From a virus, in IMG/VR virus record IMGVR_UViG_3300047546_002390, positions 1 to 59,622 of that record: a stretch of DNA of 59,622 bases. The stretch is one strand, 5' to 3'. The notes under the pieces are model-generated. The model was not told where the DNA came from and searched no databases. It saw only the letters and a list, made by a program, of their open reading frames with translations. Below, piece by piece: positions 7,716 to 13,818 of the stretch; the first letter of the stretch is position 1; every line of letters begins with the position of its first letter. The translations under genes and the position numbers were made by a program.

Positions 7716-8420
7716 TCAGTATGCGTACGGCGCGTCTACCGTCATCGCGGTGCGACACACGCAACAGAGTGGGGCGTCAGAGTCCTTCTCTCCGAATAGC
7801 GGTTTCTCATCATCTGCGAGGGAGAACCCGTGAACGAGTGAGAGCAACTCTCCGTAGACGCACTCCACCGAGTGTTCTTCATCGTTCAGACACACGAGCG
7901 AGTAGTTCGCATTGTCGTACGGGAACGACTCTGCCATGTCTACCGTGACACGGAACGCGCGCGGTGATGTGTAGCCACCGCGAACATCGCACCCCCCGTG
8001 AATCTGTAAGAGGGTGAACACTTCCCCGTCATGGGAGAATGTCACGCCTTGTAGCGTCTGCGCGAGCGAGTCCTCACCGTTGTAGGTGTTCCATGTGTGC
8101 GCGCTGGCATCCTTCTCGAACGCGAACGACTCCGCGAGCGAGAGCCAACCGTCATCGGGATTCTCCGAACAGAAAGCGCGGAACTCTGCGTCAAGTGTCG
8201 GCGCGTACTCCAAGCGTTCTGCGAGATAGTGATAGACCGAGAGCGTCACGCCCCAACGGTCAGCCCATGCGCGCGGTTGCGCGTTCCACTCTGCGAGTGT
8301 GCGCCCTGCGTTGCGTTCCCAGTGTCGCCCATACGCACCGCCACTGTCCAGTATGTGACGACCCGTGTTCTCCGTGAGCATTTCCGCGATGACCTCGCGT
8401 GTGCGTGTCAGCGTGTCCAT
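7716..8420 (-). CDS. Conserved hypothetical actinophage protein
   Basis: A 234-residue protein. The N-terminal TREVIAEMLTENTGRHILD segment followed by GGAYGRHWERN matches a protein I recall from many actinobacteriophages; no function is established. A C-terminal CCVC (about residue 221) might bind metal. Start ATG 8420 lies 4 nt after a copy of the 12-mer repeat (8425-8436). The repeat's AGGT part could serve as a weak ribosome binding site. It follows the membrane-protein gene 8422-8736 with 1 nt spacing, so the two are probably co-transcribed. Confidence 0.75.
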   Translation of the reverse strand: MDTLTRTREVIAEMLTENTGRHILDSGGAYGRHWERNAGRTLAEWNAQPRAWADRWGVTLSVYHYLAERLEYAPTLDAEFRAFCSENPDDGWLSLAESFAFEKDASAHTWNTYNGEDSLAQTLQGVTFSHDGEVFTLLQIHGGCDVRGGYTSPRAFRVTVDMAESFPYDNANYSLVCLNDEEHSVECVYGELLSLVHGFSLADDEKPLFGEKDSDAPLCCVCRTAMTVDAPYAY

Positions 8421-8421
8421 G

Positions 8422-8736
8422 TCACTTACCTACACCTTTGTAGGGGTATGACGGGTGAACGCGTCGCCCCTTGTCACGAAGCGAAGCGATTGCGTTACAC
8501 GCCCACAAGGTTGCGAGCGTTCCGCCGATAGCCGAACCAACTGTCAGCAGGATTCCGAAGAACAGGTCAAACGCGTTGCGCGTGATGTACGCCTTAGCGA
8601 TAGCGAACACACCCGTGAGCAGTGCGAATGTGAACATACCGACGACGTATCGGTAGATGAATGTCGGATACTTGTCATCCAACCAGTTTGTGACCCGTGC
8701 GTCTGCGCGGTCAAGAGTGTTGATAATGCTTGCCAT
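8422..8736 (-). CDS. Small membrane protein with three hydrophobic segments
   Basis: A 104-residue protein with hydrophobic stretches near residues 28-48, 55-72 and a shorter glycine/alanine-rich one near 66-85. Family unknown. ATG 8736 is preceded by GGAAAGGGATTCAC. Its last codons (YKGVGK then stop) are read from the 12-mer repeat at 8425-8436. The same repeat is thus both the end of this gene and the immediate leader of the next. It is driven by the promoter-like element at 8773-8796. Confidence 0.7.
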   Translation of the reverse strand: MASIINTLDRADARVTNWLDDKYPTFIYRYVVGMFTFALLTGVFAIAKAYITRNAFDLFFGILLTVGSAIGGTLATLWACNAIASLRDKGRRVHPSYPYKGVGK

Positions 8737-8772
8737 GTGAATCCCTTTCCGTAGATGTTGGCAACACGAAGC

Positions 8773-8796
8773 GTACCACGCACGGGACAGACTTCC
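8773..8796 (-). promoter_or_regulatory. Promoter-like element GGAAGTCTGTCC-N6-TGGTAC
   Basis: Minus-strand copy upstream of the membrane-protein gene at 8736 (TGGTAC half at 8773-8778). A 12-mer repeat (8801-8812) sits 4 nt upstream of the GGAAGT half. This repeat-then-promoter arrangement is repeated at 9661. Confidence 0.65.
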
Positions 8797-8923
8797 GCAA
8801 CTTACCTACACCTACCTGCTATCCAACCCCGTGCCATACAGGTGGCGTGTGTGTGCGTTCCGGTGGGAGCCCCGCAGTTGTTGGTGTTCCGATACAGAGA
8901 TGTTCGGCTGCGTTAGGTGTTAC

Positions 8924-9181
8924 CTACACCTCGGCATCGCCTCGTAGGTAGTTCGCGCGCATCACTTCCGTGGTCGCCTCTCCTGTCTGCTCGAACGTGG
9001 TGATGTCATAGATGGCACCGCACCGCAAGCAGAGGTACGAATGTCCATCCCAACTACCCGTGGCCTCTGGCGAAACCATAGTGCCTGTTGGTGAACAGGT
9101 GAAGAAACCGTCGAGGTCGGGTTCGTTACCGCACTGGCAGACGAGCCAGTCGGCGAGGGTCAGGTCAAGGTTGAGTGGCAT
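8924..9181 (-). CDS. Zinc-ribbon hypothetical protein
   Basis: An 85-residue acidic protein with VCQCG near residue 16, a single C at about 29, and LCLRCG near residue 51. This is a likely two-knuckle zinc ribbon. ATG 9181 is preceded by GAAAGGAAG; longer starts overlap the upstream gene and lack a site. It overlaps the 3' end of the 9165-9650 gene by 17 nt, indicating coupling. A 12-mer repeat overlaps its last codons (8919-8930). Function unknown. Confidence 0.65.
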   Translation of the reverse strand: MPLNLDLTLADWLVCQCGNEPDLDGFFTCSPTGTMVSPEATGSWDGHSYLCLRCGAIYDITTFEQTGEATTEVMRANYLRGDAEV

Positions 9182-9650
9182 CGTGCTTCCTTTCGTCATG
9201 ACGAGCATAGGGGTTGTGTGGCTCATCGTCATGCCACAGTCCGTCAGGCCATGCGGTGCGAGTGTGAACACCGTCGATGTTCTTGCCAAAGATGTCTGTC
9301 CCTTGCCAAGCGTGACGACAGCATGGCAATGTGTCATCGCGTCCTGCTGGATGGCAGTTCTGACCAATGTCCTGTGCGAGCAGGGGGAATGTGTCAAGGA
9401 ACTTCACAACACAGTCATGGCAGAGAATCCACTCACGACTGCGACGGCTCCCTGTGAGAACGCCAACATTGTCATCGAATCCGCCGTAGTAGCCGAATGT
9501 GTCGAACGGCAACACCCAACCGTTGTCGGGGTAGTGCTCTTGCTGGGTACACACGAAACTTCCACGACAGGCAGAGCATGTTGCGTGCTTGTACTGACGG
9601 AAGAACGGTGTGAACTCGGGGGTGGTGCTTGTCTCTGATGTGTCACTCAT
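9165..9650 (-). CDS. Conserved Cys-rich phage protein (CHDCVVKF motif)
   Basis: A 161-residue protein with CSAC (about residue 22), YYGGFDDN (about 53), ILCHDCVVKFLDTFP (about 73) and NCHP (about 96). This set of motifs resembles a small zinc-binding protein I recall in actinobacteriophages, function unknown. I prefer ATG 9650 to ATG 9656. It places the start 10 nt after the TAGTAC half-site, matching the spacing at 6019, and would give a leaderless message. The promoter and the upstream 12-mer repeat (9686) lie directly before it. Confidence 0.7.
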   Translation of the reverse strand: MSDTSETSTTPEFTPFFRQYKHATCSACRGSFVCTQQEHYPDNGWVLPFDTFGYYGGFDDNVGVLTGSRRSREWILCHDCVVKFLDTFPLLAQDIGQNCHPAGRDDTLPCCRHAWQGTDIFGKNIDGVHTRTAWPDGLWHDDEPHNPYARHDERKHDATQP

Positions 9651-9660
9651 GGACATGAGC

Positions 9661-9684
9661 GTACTATCACGGGGACAGACTTCC
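9661..9684 (-). promoter_or_regulatory. Promoter-like element GGAAGTCTGTCC-N6-TAGTAC
   Basis: Fifth copy of the family; TAGTAC half at 9661-9666. A 12-mer repeat (9686-9697) abuts it upstream. The gene start at 9650 is 10 nt downstream, so the transcript is probably leaderless. Confidence 0.65.
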
Positions 9685-9744
9685 ACCTACCTACACCACT
9701 ACCCGTAGGGCACCCGTGGCACCTGCGCCTTCGGGTGGGTTGGG

Positions 9745-10110
9745 CTACTGAACGATGACACCTGATGTCATGCGGTACATGACGGCATAGCAGTATCGCC
9801 TGCGTCGTGTCGTCTCCCACTCCACCTGATAGCGGTGGAACCTGTTGAGCATGTCAAGGTCGGCAGGCGAACGATAGATACCTAGTTCCATCTCGGTCTC
9901 TATCATCAGGGACACTAGGTTCACCTCACTACCCGTGGCACTGCGCGTCGTCACGCCTGCGTCACGGCACGCCTGAAACACCTTCGTCATGAACATGGCA
10001 CATGCGAGCATCTGTTCTAGTTCGCCCTCGTCAGTGAGGTAGTCATTGGTCAGACATGACACACGAATCGCTTGATGTACCTTGCGTCGTGGTACATAGA
10101 TGCCTGACAT
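9745..10110 (-). CDS. Hypothetical protein
   Basis: A 121-residue protein with no recognisable family. Helical content is likely (GELEQMLACAMFMTKVFQACRDAG), and the C-terminal half is Arg/Tyr-rich (WETTRRRRYCYAVMYRM). ATG 10110 has only a weak upstream purine run (GGGTAT... then CCCT), so the start is uncertain. Codon use resembles its minus-strand neighbours. One ACCCGTGGCACT element falls inside the gene. Confidence 0.5.
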   Translation of the reverse strand: MSGIYVPRRKVHQAIRVSCLTNDYLTDEGELEQMLACAMFMTKVFQACRDAGVTTRSATGSEVNLVSLMIETEMELGIYRSPADLDMLNRFHRYQVEWETTRRRRYCYAVMYRMTSGVIVQ

Positions 10111-10146
10111 AGGGCAAGGGTATCACTCACTAGGTGAGCGCGCCCT

Positions 10147-10320
10147 CTACCCCCACTTCACCTCTTTGGTCTGCTTGTCCTCTGGCTCGATGTCAATGAG
10201 GTCAATCATGGAGCCCCTTGTAAGCAGCTGACGCACCATGACTAGTGCTTCGTCAATGTTGTTGGGTGCTTCTAGGTCATTGCGCTTACGCACTGACACG
10301 GTGATTCGGTATGTGTCCAT
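10147..10320 (-). CDS. Small hypothetical protein, coupled to upstream gene
   Basis: A 57-residue protein (starts MDTYRITVSVRKRND). Its ATG at 10320 lies 2 nt after the stop of the 10323-10532 gene, so translation is probably coupled. It has an acidic-basic C-terminus (EPEDKQTKEVKWG). No family recognised. Confidence 0.55.
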   Translation of the reverse strand: MDTYRITVSVRKRNDLEAPNNIDEALVMVRQLLTRGSMIDLIDIEPEDKQTKEVKWG

Positions 10321-10322
10321 GC

Positions 10323-10532
10323 TCAATACCATACAGCCTTCCACAGTCGCGCAACACTCTGCGCCTGCTCGGGGGTCTGACATGGGATGCGTCTGATGAT
10401 GTGTCGTGTCCCCTCGTCAGTGGGCACGGACAACCACACCTCCACGTCATCTCCAATGGCATTGACATGAGTGACTGTCCCCTCTGATGAGAGGTCGTTG
10501 ATGGATGAGGTCAGTAGGTCTGATGTGTTCAT
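10323..10532 (-). CDS. Small hypothetical protein with leaderless promoter
   Basis: A 69-residue protein. ATG 10532 was chosen over a longer in-frame start at 10583 because TAGTGT (-10) lies exactly 7 nt upstream and TTGACA (-35) a further 16 nt away. This predicts a leaderless mRNA. The sequence has a beta-rich middle (DDVEVWLSVPTDEG) and an RRIPCQTPEQAQ tail. Function unknown. Confidence 0.6.
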   Translation of the reverse strand: MNTSDLLTSSINDLSSEGTVTHVNAIGDDVEVWLSVPTDEGTRHIIRRIPCQTPEQAQSVARLWKAVWY

Positions 10533-10539
10533 GGGTACG

Positions 10540-10567
10540 ACACTACATGAGGGGTGGTACATGTCAA
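10540..10567 (-). promoter_or_regulatory. Promoter TTGACA-N16-TAGTGT
   Basis: Perfect -35 at 10562-10567 and -10 TAGTGT at 10540-10545 on the minus strand. The ATG at 10532 begins 7 nt past the -10 box, so no untranslated leader is expected. Confidence 0.6.
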
Positions 10568-11071
10568 GTGGGTGTGATGACATTGGGTCAATGTGTCAAT
10601 AGGGGGTAGGGGTGGGAGTGGGTCATAGGCGGGATACTCAATGGGGTAGGCACTCGGTCATGGCGACAGCATGTCAATGGGTAGCCACACACATAGGGCT
10701 AGACATGTGATACATGGTGGCTAGGTGTATGCGTGAGGGTAGGGTTACCCGTATGACACCCGTGGCACCTCGCAAACCTTCACGCTCTCGCTCACCTCTG
10801 ATGAGAGGGTGGTCATCATGGTGCCAATGGTGCGAGGGTCAATGGGTGAGGTGGTCGAGATGGGTCGATGGCATTGGGCTCGAACCTGTTGCGCTGACCA
10901 TTGCCATCACATGCCTAGTCATGGGGGTCATGGTATTGCTCTCTATCGGGCGTGTCTAGTGATGTGCCACACTACCCGTGGCACCTAGCGATTCGCTTCG
11001 CCTTACCTACACCTCGTCGCCCCTCGTCATACCTCGCGCGCCTCTCGGCGTGATGCGTCGGTGCGTGCGTG
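10568..11071. other. G-biased, gene-poor stretch
   Basis: About 500 nt of GGGT- and GTCATG-rich sequence with two ACCCGTGGCACC elements (10758, 10974) and one 12-mer repeat (11002). The only candidate gene is the weak frame at 10714-10959. I see no tRNA or clear hairpin. Confidence 0.5.
10714..10959 (+). CDS. Possible small membrane protein (weak)
   Basis: An 81-codon frame with a basic first half and a hydrophobic C-terminal segment (LTIAITCLVMGVMVLLSI, about residues 61-78) that could span a membrane. There is no good ribosome binding site, the first half is compositionally odd (Arg/Trp/Ser-rich), and one dispersed element lies in it. It may be chance. Confidence 0.25.
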   Translation: MVARCMREGRVTRMTPVAPRKPSRSRSPLMRGWSSWCQWCEGQWVRWSRWVDGIGLEPVALTIAITCLVMGVMVLLSIGRV

Positions 11072-11242
11072 CTACTCGCCCTCGCTCGCACTCGCATGAC
11101 GGTACGCATGACGACACGCCTCTTTGCTCTGTGCCTTGCGTGCGTCGGGCACGGTGCTTGCTCGCATGCGCACGCCATCGGCGAACGATTGACGCTCGTC
11201 GTCTGACCATTTCGGTTGGGCTATGTGCTTGCGCTTTCGCAT
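11072..11242 (-). CDS. Small basic phage protein
   Basis: A 56-residue basic protein (starts MRKRKHIAQPKWSDDE). The FADGVRMRASTVPDARKAQSKEACR stretch has the shape of small basic actinophage proteins I recall (FADG-RLRAST then basic residues then ACR). The ATG at 11242 lacks a clear ribosome binding site, and the surrounding sequence is low in complexity. Function unknown, possibly nucleic-acid binding. Confidence 0.45.
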   Translation of the reverse strand: MRKRKHIAQPKWSDDERQSFADGVRMRASTVPDARKAQSKEACRHAYRHASASEGE

Positions 11243-11279
11243 GACGACAAGTGTACCTCGCGTGGTGCTTGCGTGTGTC

Positions 11280-11580
11280 ATCGTCGTGCGCGCGTGACTG
11301 TCGCACTGCGTGTGCGTTGGTCAATGCGCACTGCGTGTGCGTCGCACTGCGTGTGCGTGTCGTATCGCATTGCGTCACTGTGTGTGCGTTGCGTGTCGCA
11401 CTGCGTTGCGTTCACTTCATCGCTTGATGCTTCGCACTTCGCTTCGCACTTCGCATTGCGTGTGCGTACCCGAACCGGAACATGAATGTACCTGCCGTGC
11501 CCCCCGCCTGCGTGCGCCTGCGTGCGTGTGTGTGCGTGTGTGTGCGTGTGTGTGCGTGTGTTCATGCGTGTGCGTGCGTC
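11280..11580. repeat. TGCGTGTGCGT simple-sequence tract
   Basis: This stretch consists largely of TGCGTGTGCGT-type units. There is a CACTGCGTGTGCGT block around 11300-11400, CTTCGCACTTCG units near 11430, and a near-perfect GTGTGTGCGTGT run around 11523-11570. No credible gene. It marks the end of the GC-rich arm. Purine/pyrimidine alternation could favour Z-DNA or slippage. Confidence 0.75.
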
Positions 11581-11719
11581 AGAAATGCGCCGATGTGGTG
11601 GTGGGGAAATGGGGTGGTCAGAGAGCCCCGCGAACTTTCGAGCGCGTCCCCACAGCAGGGGGGAGCTAAAAATCAAAATTTTATGGTCGTCTTTTTTTAT
11701 TTTAATTTATCCAAACCGC

Positions 11720-11748
11720 TTGTGTCGGCCGGCGTGTGTATGTATGAT
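11720..11748 (+). promoter_or_regulatory. Promoter TTGTGT-N17-TATGAT, leaderless
   Basis: -35 TTGTGT at 11720-11725, 17-nt spacer, -10 TATGAT at 11743-11748. The ATG at 11755 begins 6 nt after the -10 box, and there is no Shine-Dalgarno, so the message is probably leaderless. Confidence 0.6.
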
Positions 11749-11754
11749 GGCGTC

Positions 11755-12012
11755 ATGAGTACTATTTACAGCTACAACGAGTTCCTGGTTTTTGTTGCTC
11801 AAGAGCATGGGCAGCTCAAGGCCGGCGACCCCACCATCCGCTTGGGGCAGACGTATTTCAACTGCCTGTGGGAGTTCCGTCCGAGCATCGCTAATGCCAT
11901 TCGGGCCACCAAATATGACCCTTTTCACAAAGATGACGTCCATCCAGACATCCACGTCCATGTTGAGGACCTGTGGAACGAGATGAACGCCAAGGTCTTG
12001 TCTGGCGAGTAA
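11755..12012 (+). CDS. Hypothetical protein
   Basis: An 85-residue acidic protein (starts MSTIYSYNEFLVF). It is rich in aromatic residues with a His/Asp-rich part (KYDPFHKDDVHPDIHVHVEDLW). The start follows a -10 box by 6 nt. An in-frame ATG at 11740 would sit inside the promoter. Family unknown. It is the first gene with the lower-GC style of the rest of the window. The next gene follows after 21 nt. Confidence 0.65.
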   Translation: MSTIYSYNEFLVFVAQEHGQLKAGDPTIRLGQTYFNCLWEFRPSIANAIRATKYDPFHKDDVHPDIHVHVEDLWNEMNAKVLSGE

Positions 12013-12033
12013 TAGGGACATGTAGGGGGCAAT

Positions 12034-12264
12034 ATGGAATTATTGATTCTTTTGGTGGTGTCTTTGGGGGTGTTTTGGTCACTCTCGGCCTATCTGGACA
12101 AATTCTTTGACGAGAAGCAGTGTCCACATTGTGGTGAATGGTCTAATGCTCGCCATATGATTGAGTTTCGCCCCTTAGGTAAGCCTGACCATGTGGAGTA
12201 CTGGCATCAGGGGTGTTTCCTGATGAAGCGTGTACCGCAATCTCCCCCTTCTGACAGCAAATAA
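12034..12264 (+). CDS. Small membrane-anchored CPHC protein
   Basis: A 76-residue protein. Residues 3-20 are hydrophobic (LLILLVVSLGVFWSL), forming an N-terminal membrane anchor or uncleaved signal. A CPHCGEW knuckle (about residues 30-36) with a later H and C (YWHQGCF) suggests a zinc ribbon or a redox CxxC facing the cytoplasm. ATG 12034 is preceded by AGGGGGC. Function unknown. Confidence 0.65.
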   Translation: MELLILLVVSLGVFWSLSAYLDKFFDEKQCPHCGEWSNARHMIEFRPLGKPDHVEYWHQGCFLMKRVPQSPPSDSK

Positions 12265-12397
12265 GCAATCAATCTCCAATTGGATGTCCATCTAGCTGTT
12301 TTCGCCATCTCCGTGAAGGAAGAAAAGCGCGTCCGTAATTTTTCCTAGCCCAAAAACACGGCACCCCTATAAATTTTGAGGTCTTGGCCGCCACTGG

Positions 12398-12414
12398 GAT
12401 AAATTTATCTGAAA
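12398..12414. promoter_or_regulatory. Operator-like sequence GATAAATTTATCTGAAA
   Basis: The palindrome GATAAATTTATC followed by TGAAA; 16 of 17 bases match the copy at 4961-4977. It lies about 90 nt upstream of the lysin promoter. Confidence 0.5.
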
Positions 12415-12500
12415 TAGGGGGTCCCAGAAAAAAAATCGCGCAAGTCTGTCATTTTTCTGTTTACTGGAGTCCTCCGGGGTGGCGGTTGCGGGGGGCGCGT

Positions 12501-12530
12501 TTGGAGGATAGGGTGTGTAAATGGTAGAAT
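12501..12530 (+). promoter_or_regulatory. Promoter TTGGAG-N18-TAGAAT
   Basis: -35-like TTGGAG at 12501-12506 and -10 TAGAAT at 12525-12530, about 70 nt upstream of the lysin GTG. The leader carries GGAG before the start. Confidence 0.5.
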
Positions 12531-12600
12531 TAATCACTGCCGAAAATGGGTCCGCTACTAACAGGGCCGTCCGTATCCGCCGAGTAATGGAGCACGAATA

Positions 12601-13818
12601 GTGAAACCAAACCGACTGATTGCCACTGCATTGTTTGCCCTAGCTTTGGGGTCTGTTCACCAGGCCCAGGCTGCCCCATTGGGGGGAACAGTAGAGGAGG
12701 TGGTCAGTCGGTCGGCGCTTACAGTACAAGCAGGAACTATTCCTGCAGCACACTCAGTTTTTGACCTTCGACAATCGTCCGTTGCGCGCAACCATGCTTA
12801 TGCCACTGATGAATTTTGGGATGAGCTAGCGCAGTGCGAGACTGCCCAGGAATGGGATAACGGCGGCAGGTACGCCGGCGGTCTTGGCATTATGAACAAC
12901 AGCCGCTTCCCGAAGGCTGCGATGGGCACCTGGGAGCGCTTCGGCGGTGAGGAGTTTGCCCCGTCCCCCGATAAGGCGACCAGAGAAGAACAGATAACTG
13001 TAGCGAACCGTATTTCGGTGGAGGGCTACAAGAAGCTTGTCCAGCGAGACCCTGACTGGGCTCGTCGCCAAGGGATTCCAGCCGAGTACGTATGGGACCA
13101 GCGTCCTGTTGGGTTCACGGGGTGGGGTTGCTATAAGTCCAAATCTACGGGTAAGTACAGAATGGCTAAGCCAAAAATGTACTACTACGAAAATTACGAG
13201 GATGTTGTTTTATTTTCGTTTAAATTTAACGAACATAGCAAGGCTGTCCATGACCTTCAGGTATTCCTTGGCTTAAAGGTAGATAGTAGCTATGGCCCGA
13301 AGACTAAGCGCGCGCATATTAAATATCTGCGGAAACATAATCTTCCGTTGACTGGTGTGCCGGGGATGGCGAGGGCTGTTGAGGTTTCACCGGTAAGGGC
13401 CATGGGCGTAAGCGCAACGCCTGCCAGCACAGAAGAAGTCAAGAGGTGCCCCAAGTGGGAAAAGATGCTCAAGGACTACGGGCTTCCTGTTAAGGAGTTT
13501 TCGTACATCATGTGGCGCGAGAGTAGGTGTCAGCCAAAAGCCATTGGCTGGAACTATAGAAGTGGCATGGGTCATTGGAGCTGCAAACTCGCCCCCGCTG
13601 ATGTGTATAAAAGGTGTAAGGCCGTGCGGTCTTACGACAGCGGATTGCTGCAAATTAATAGTTCGTGGACTACGGTTACTTCACAGGCTTGTAAATCAAA
13701 GTGGGGTGACATGTCCGTATTGCTAAATCCATCGTGCAATCTGGCTGTAGCTAAATATCTGTACGAAGACGGCGGCATGCATCACTGGAAAGCAACCTCT
13801 GGCAGATACTCAAGCTAG
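12601..13818 (+). CDS. Secreted Rpf-like / lytic transglycosylase cell-wall hydrolase
   Basis: A 405-residue protein with a signal peptide (residues 1-25, cut after AQA). The first catalytic module (about 72-145) resembles the resuscitation-promoting-factor fold: WDELAQCETAQEWDNGG then YAGGLGI, with the catalytic Glu in CETA. The middle (about 215-250) has a peptidoglycan-binding-like DLQVFLGLKVDSSYGPKT segment. The C-terminal module (about 290-400) is a second lysozyme-like domain with MWRESRCQPKA and YDSGLLQINSSW. Such proteins cleave actinobacterial peptidoglycan, so this is a candidate endolysin or exported muralytic enzyme. The GTG start is preceded by GGAG. The 3' end overlaps the convergent rmlD by 9 nt. 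Confidence 0.8.
   Translation: MKPNRLIATALFALALGSVHQAQAAPLGGTVEEVVSRSALTVQAGTIPAAHSVFDLRQSSVARNHAYATDEFWDELAQCETAQEWDNGGRYAGGLGIMNNSRFPKAAMGTWERFGGEEFAPSPDKATREEQITVANRISVEGYKKLVQRDPDWARRQGIPAEYVWDQRPVGFTGWGCYKSKSTGKYRMAKPKMYYYENYEDVVLFSFKFNEHSKAVHDLQVFLGLKVDSSYGPKTKRAHIKYLRKHNLPLTGVPGMARAVEVSPVRAMGVSATPASTEEVKRCPKWEKMLKDYGLPVKEFSYIMWRESRCQPKAIGWNYRSGMGHWSCKLAPADVYKRCKAVRSYDSGLLQINSSWTTVTSQACKSKWGDMSVLLNPSCNLAVAKYLYEDGGMHHWKATSGRYSS

Larger units (their letters stand above)
47..8875. repeat. Intergenic GGGGCT-core hairpins (5 sites)
   Basis: Short stem-loops share a GGGGCT or AGCCCC core: 47-59 (GCGG/CCGC), 5023-5035 (GCGGG-GCT-CCCGC), 5920-5930 (CGGG-GCT-CCCG), 7558-7574 (7-bp stem CAGGAGC/GCTCCTG) and 8863-8875 (imperfect). 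All fall between genes and near copies of the 12-mer repeat. They lack a U-tract, so they are either unusual terminators or extragenic palindromes. Confidence 0.6.
9712..10985 (+). repeat. Dispersed element ACCCGTGGCACC (4 copies)
   Basis: Copies at 9712-9723, 9931-9942 (last base T), 10758-10769 and 10974-10985, all in the same orientation. Shorter ACCCGTGG matches occur at about 7223 and 9054. The copies cluster in the gene-poor end of the GC-rich arm, and one lies inside the 9745-10110 gene. Function unknown. Confidence 0.6.
1..11013. repeat. Dispersed 12-mer repeat family, consensus GGTGTAGGTAAG (17 copies)
   Basis: Plus-oriented copies (one or two mismatches allowed): 32-43, 1072-1083, 4997-5008, 5087-5098, 744-755 of the 5 kb segment (5744-5755), 6922-6933, 7051-7062, 7263-7274 and 7631-7642. 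Minus-oriented copies (CTTACCTACACC): 3-14, 7232-7243, 7663-7674, 8425-8436, 8801-8812, 8919-8930, 9686-9697 and 11002-11013. Most are intergenic and close to gene starts. Two lie inside the 6019-7221 gene, and one forms the last codons of the 8422-8736 gene. None was found in the remaining 48 kb by eye. Such dispersal resembles phage stoperator or start-associated sequences, but the function here is not known. Confidence 0.85.
12265..12600. other. 336-nt regulatory gap upstream of the lysin gene
   Basis: AT-rich and G-run-rich sequence containing the operator-like GATAAATTTATCTGAAA (12398-12414) and the promoter at 12501-12530. No gene is seen. CCCCTATAAATTTTGAGG (12364 area) is a further AT-rich, TATA-bearing patch. 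Confidence 0.5.

Noticed and set aside
10972-11378. Several overlapping frames in the TGCGTG-rich stretch on both strands
   Set aside because: They are low-complexity His/Arg/Ala-rich frames produced by simple sequence. Only the 11072-11242 frame has a recognisable protein-like pattern.
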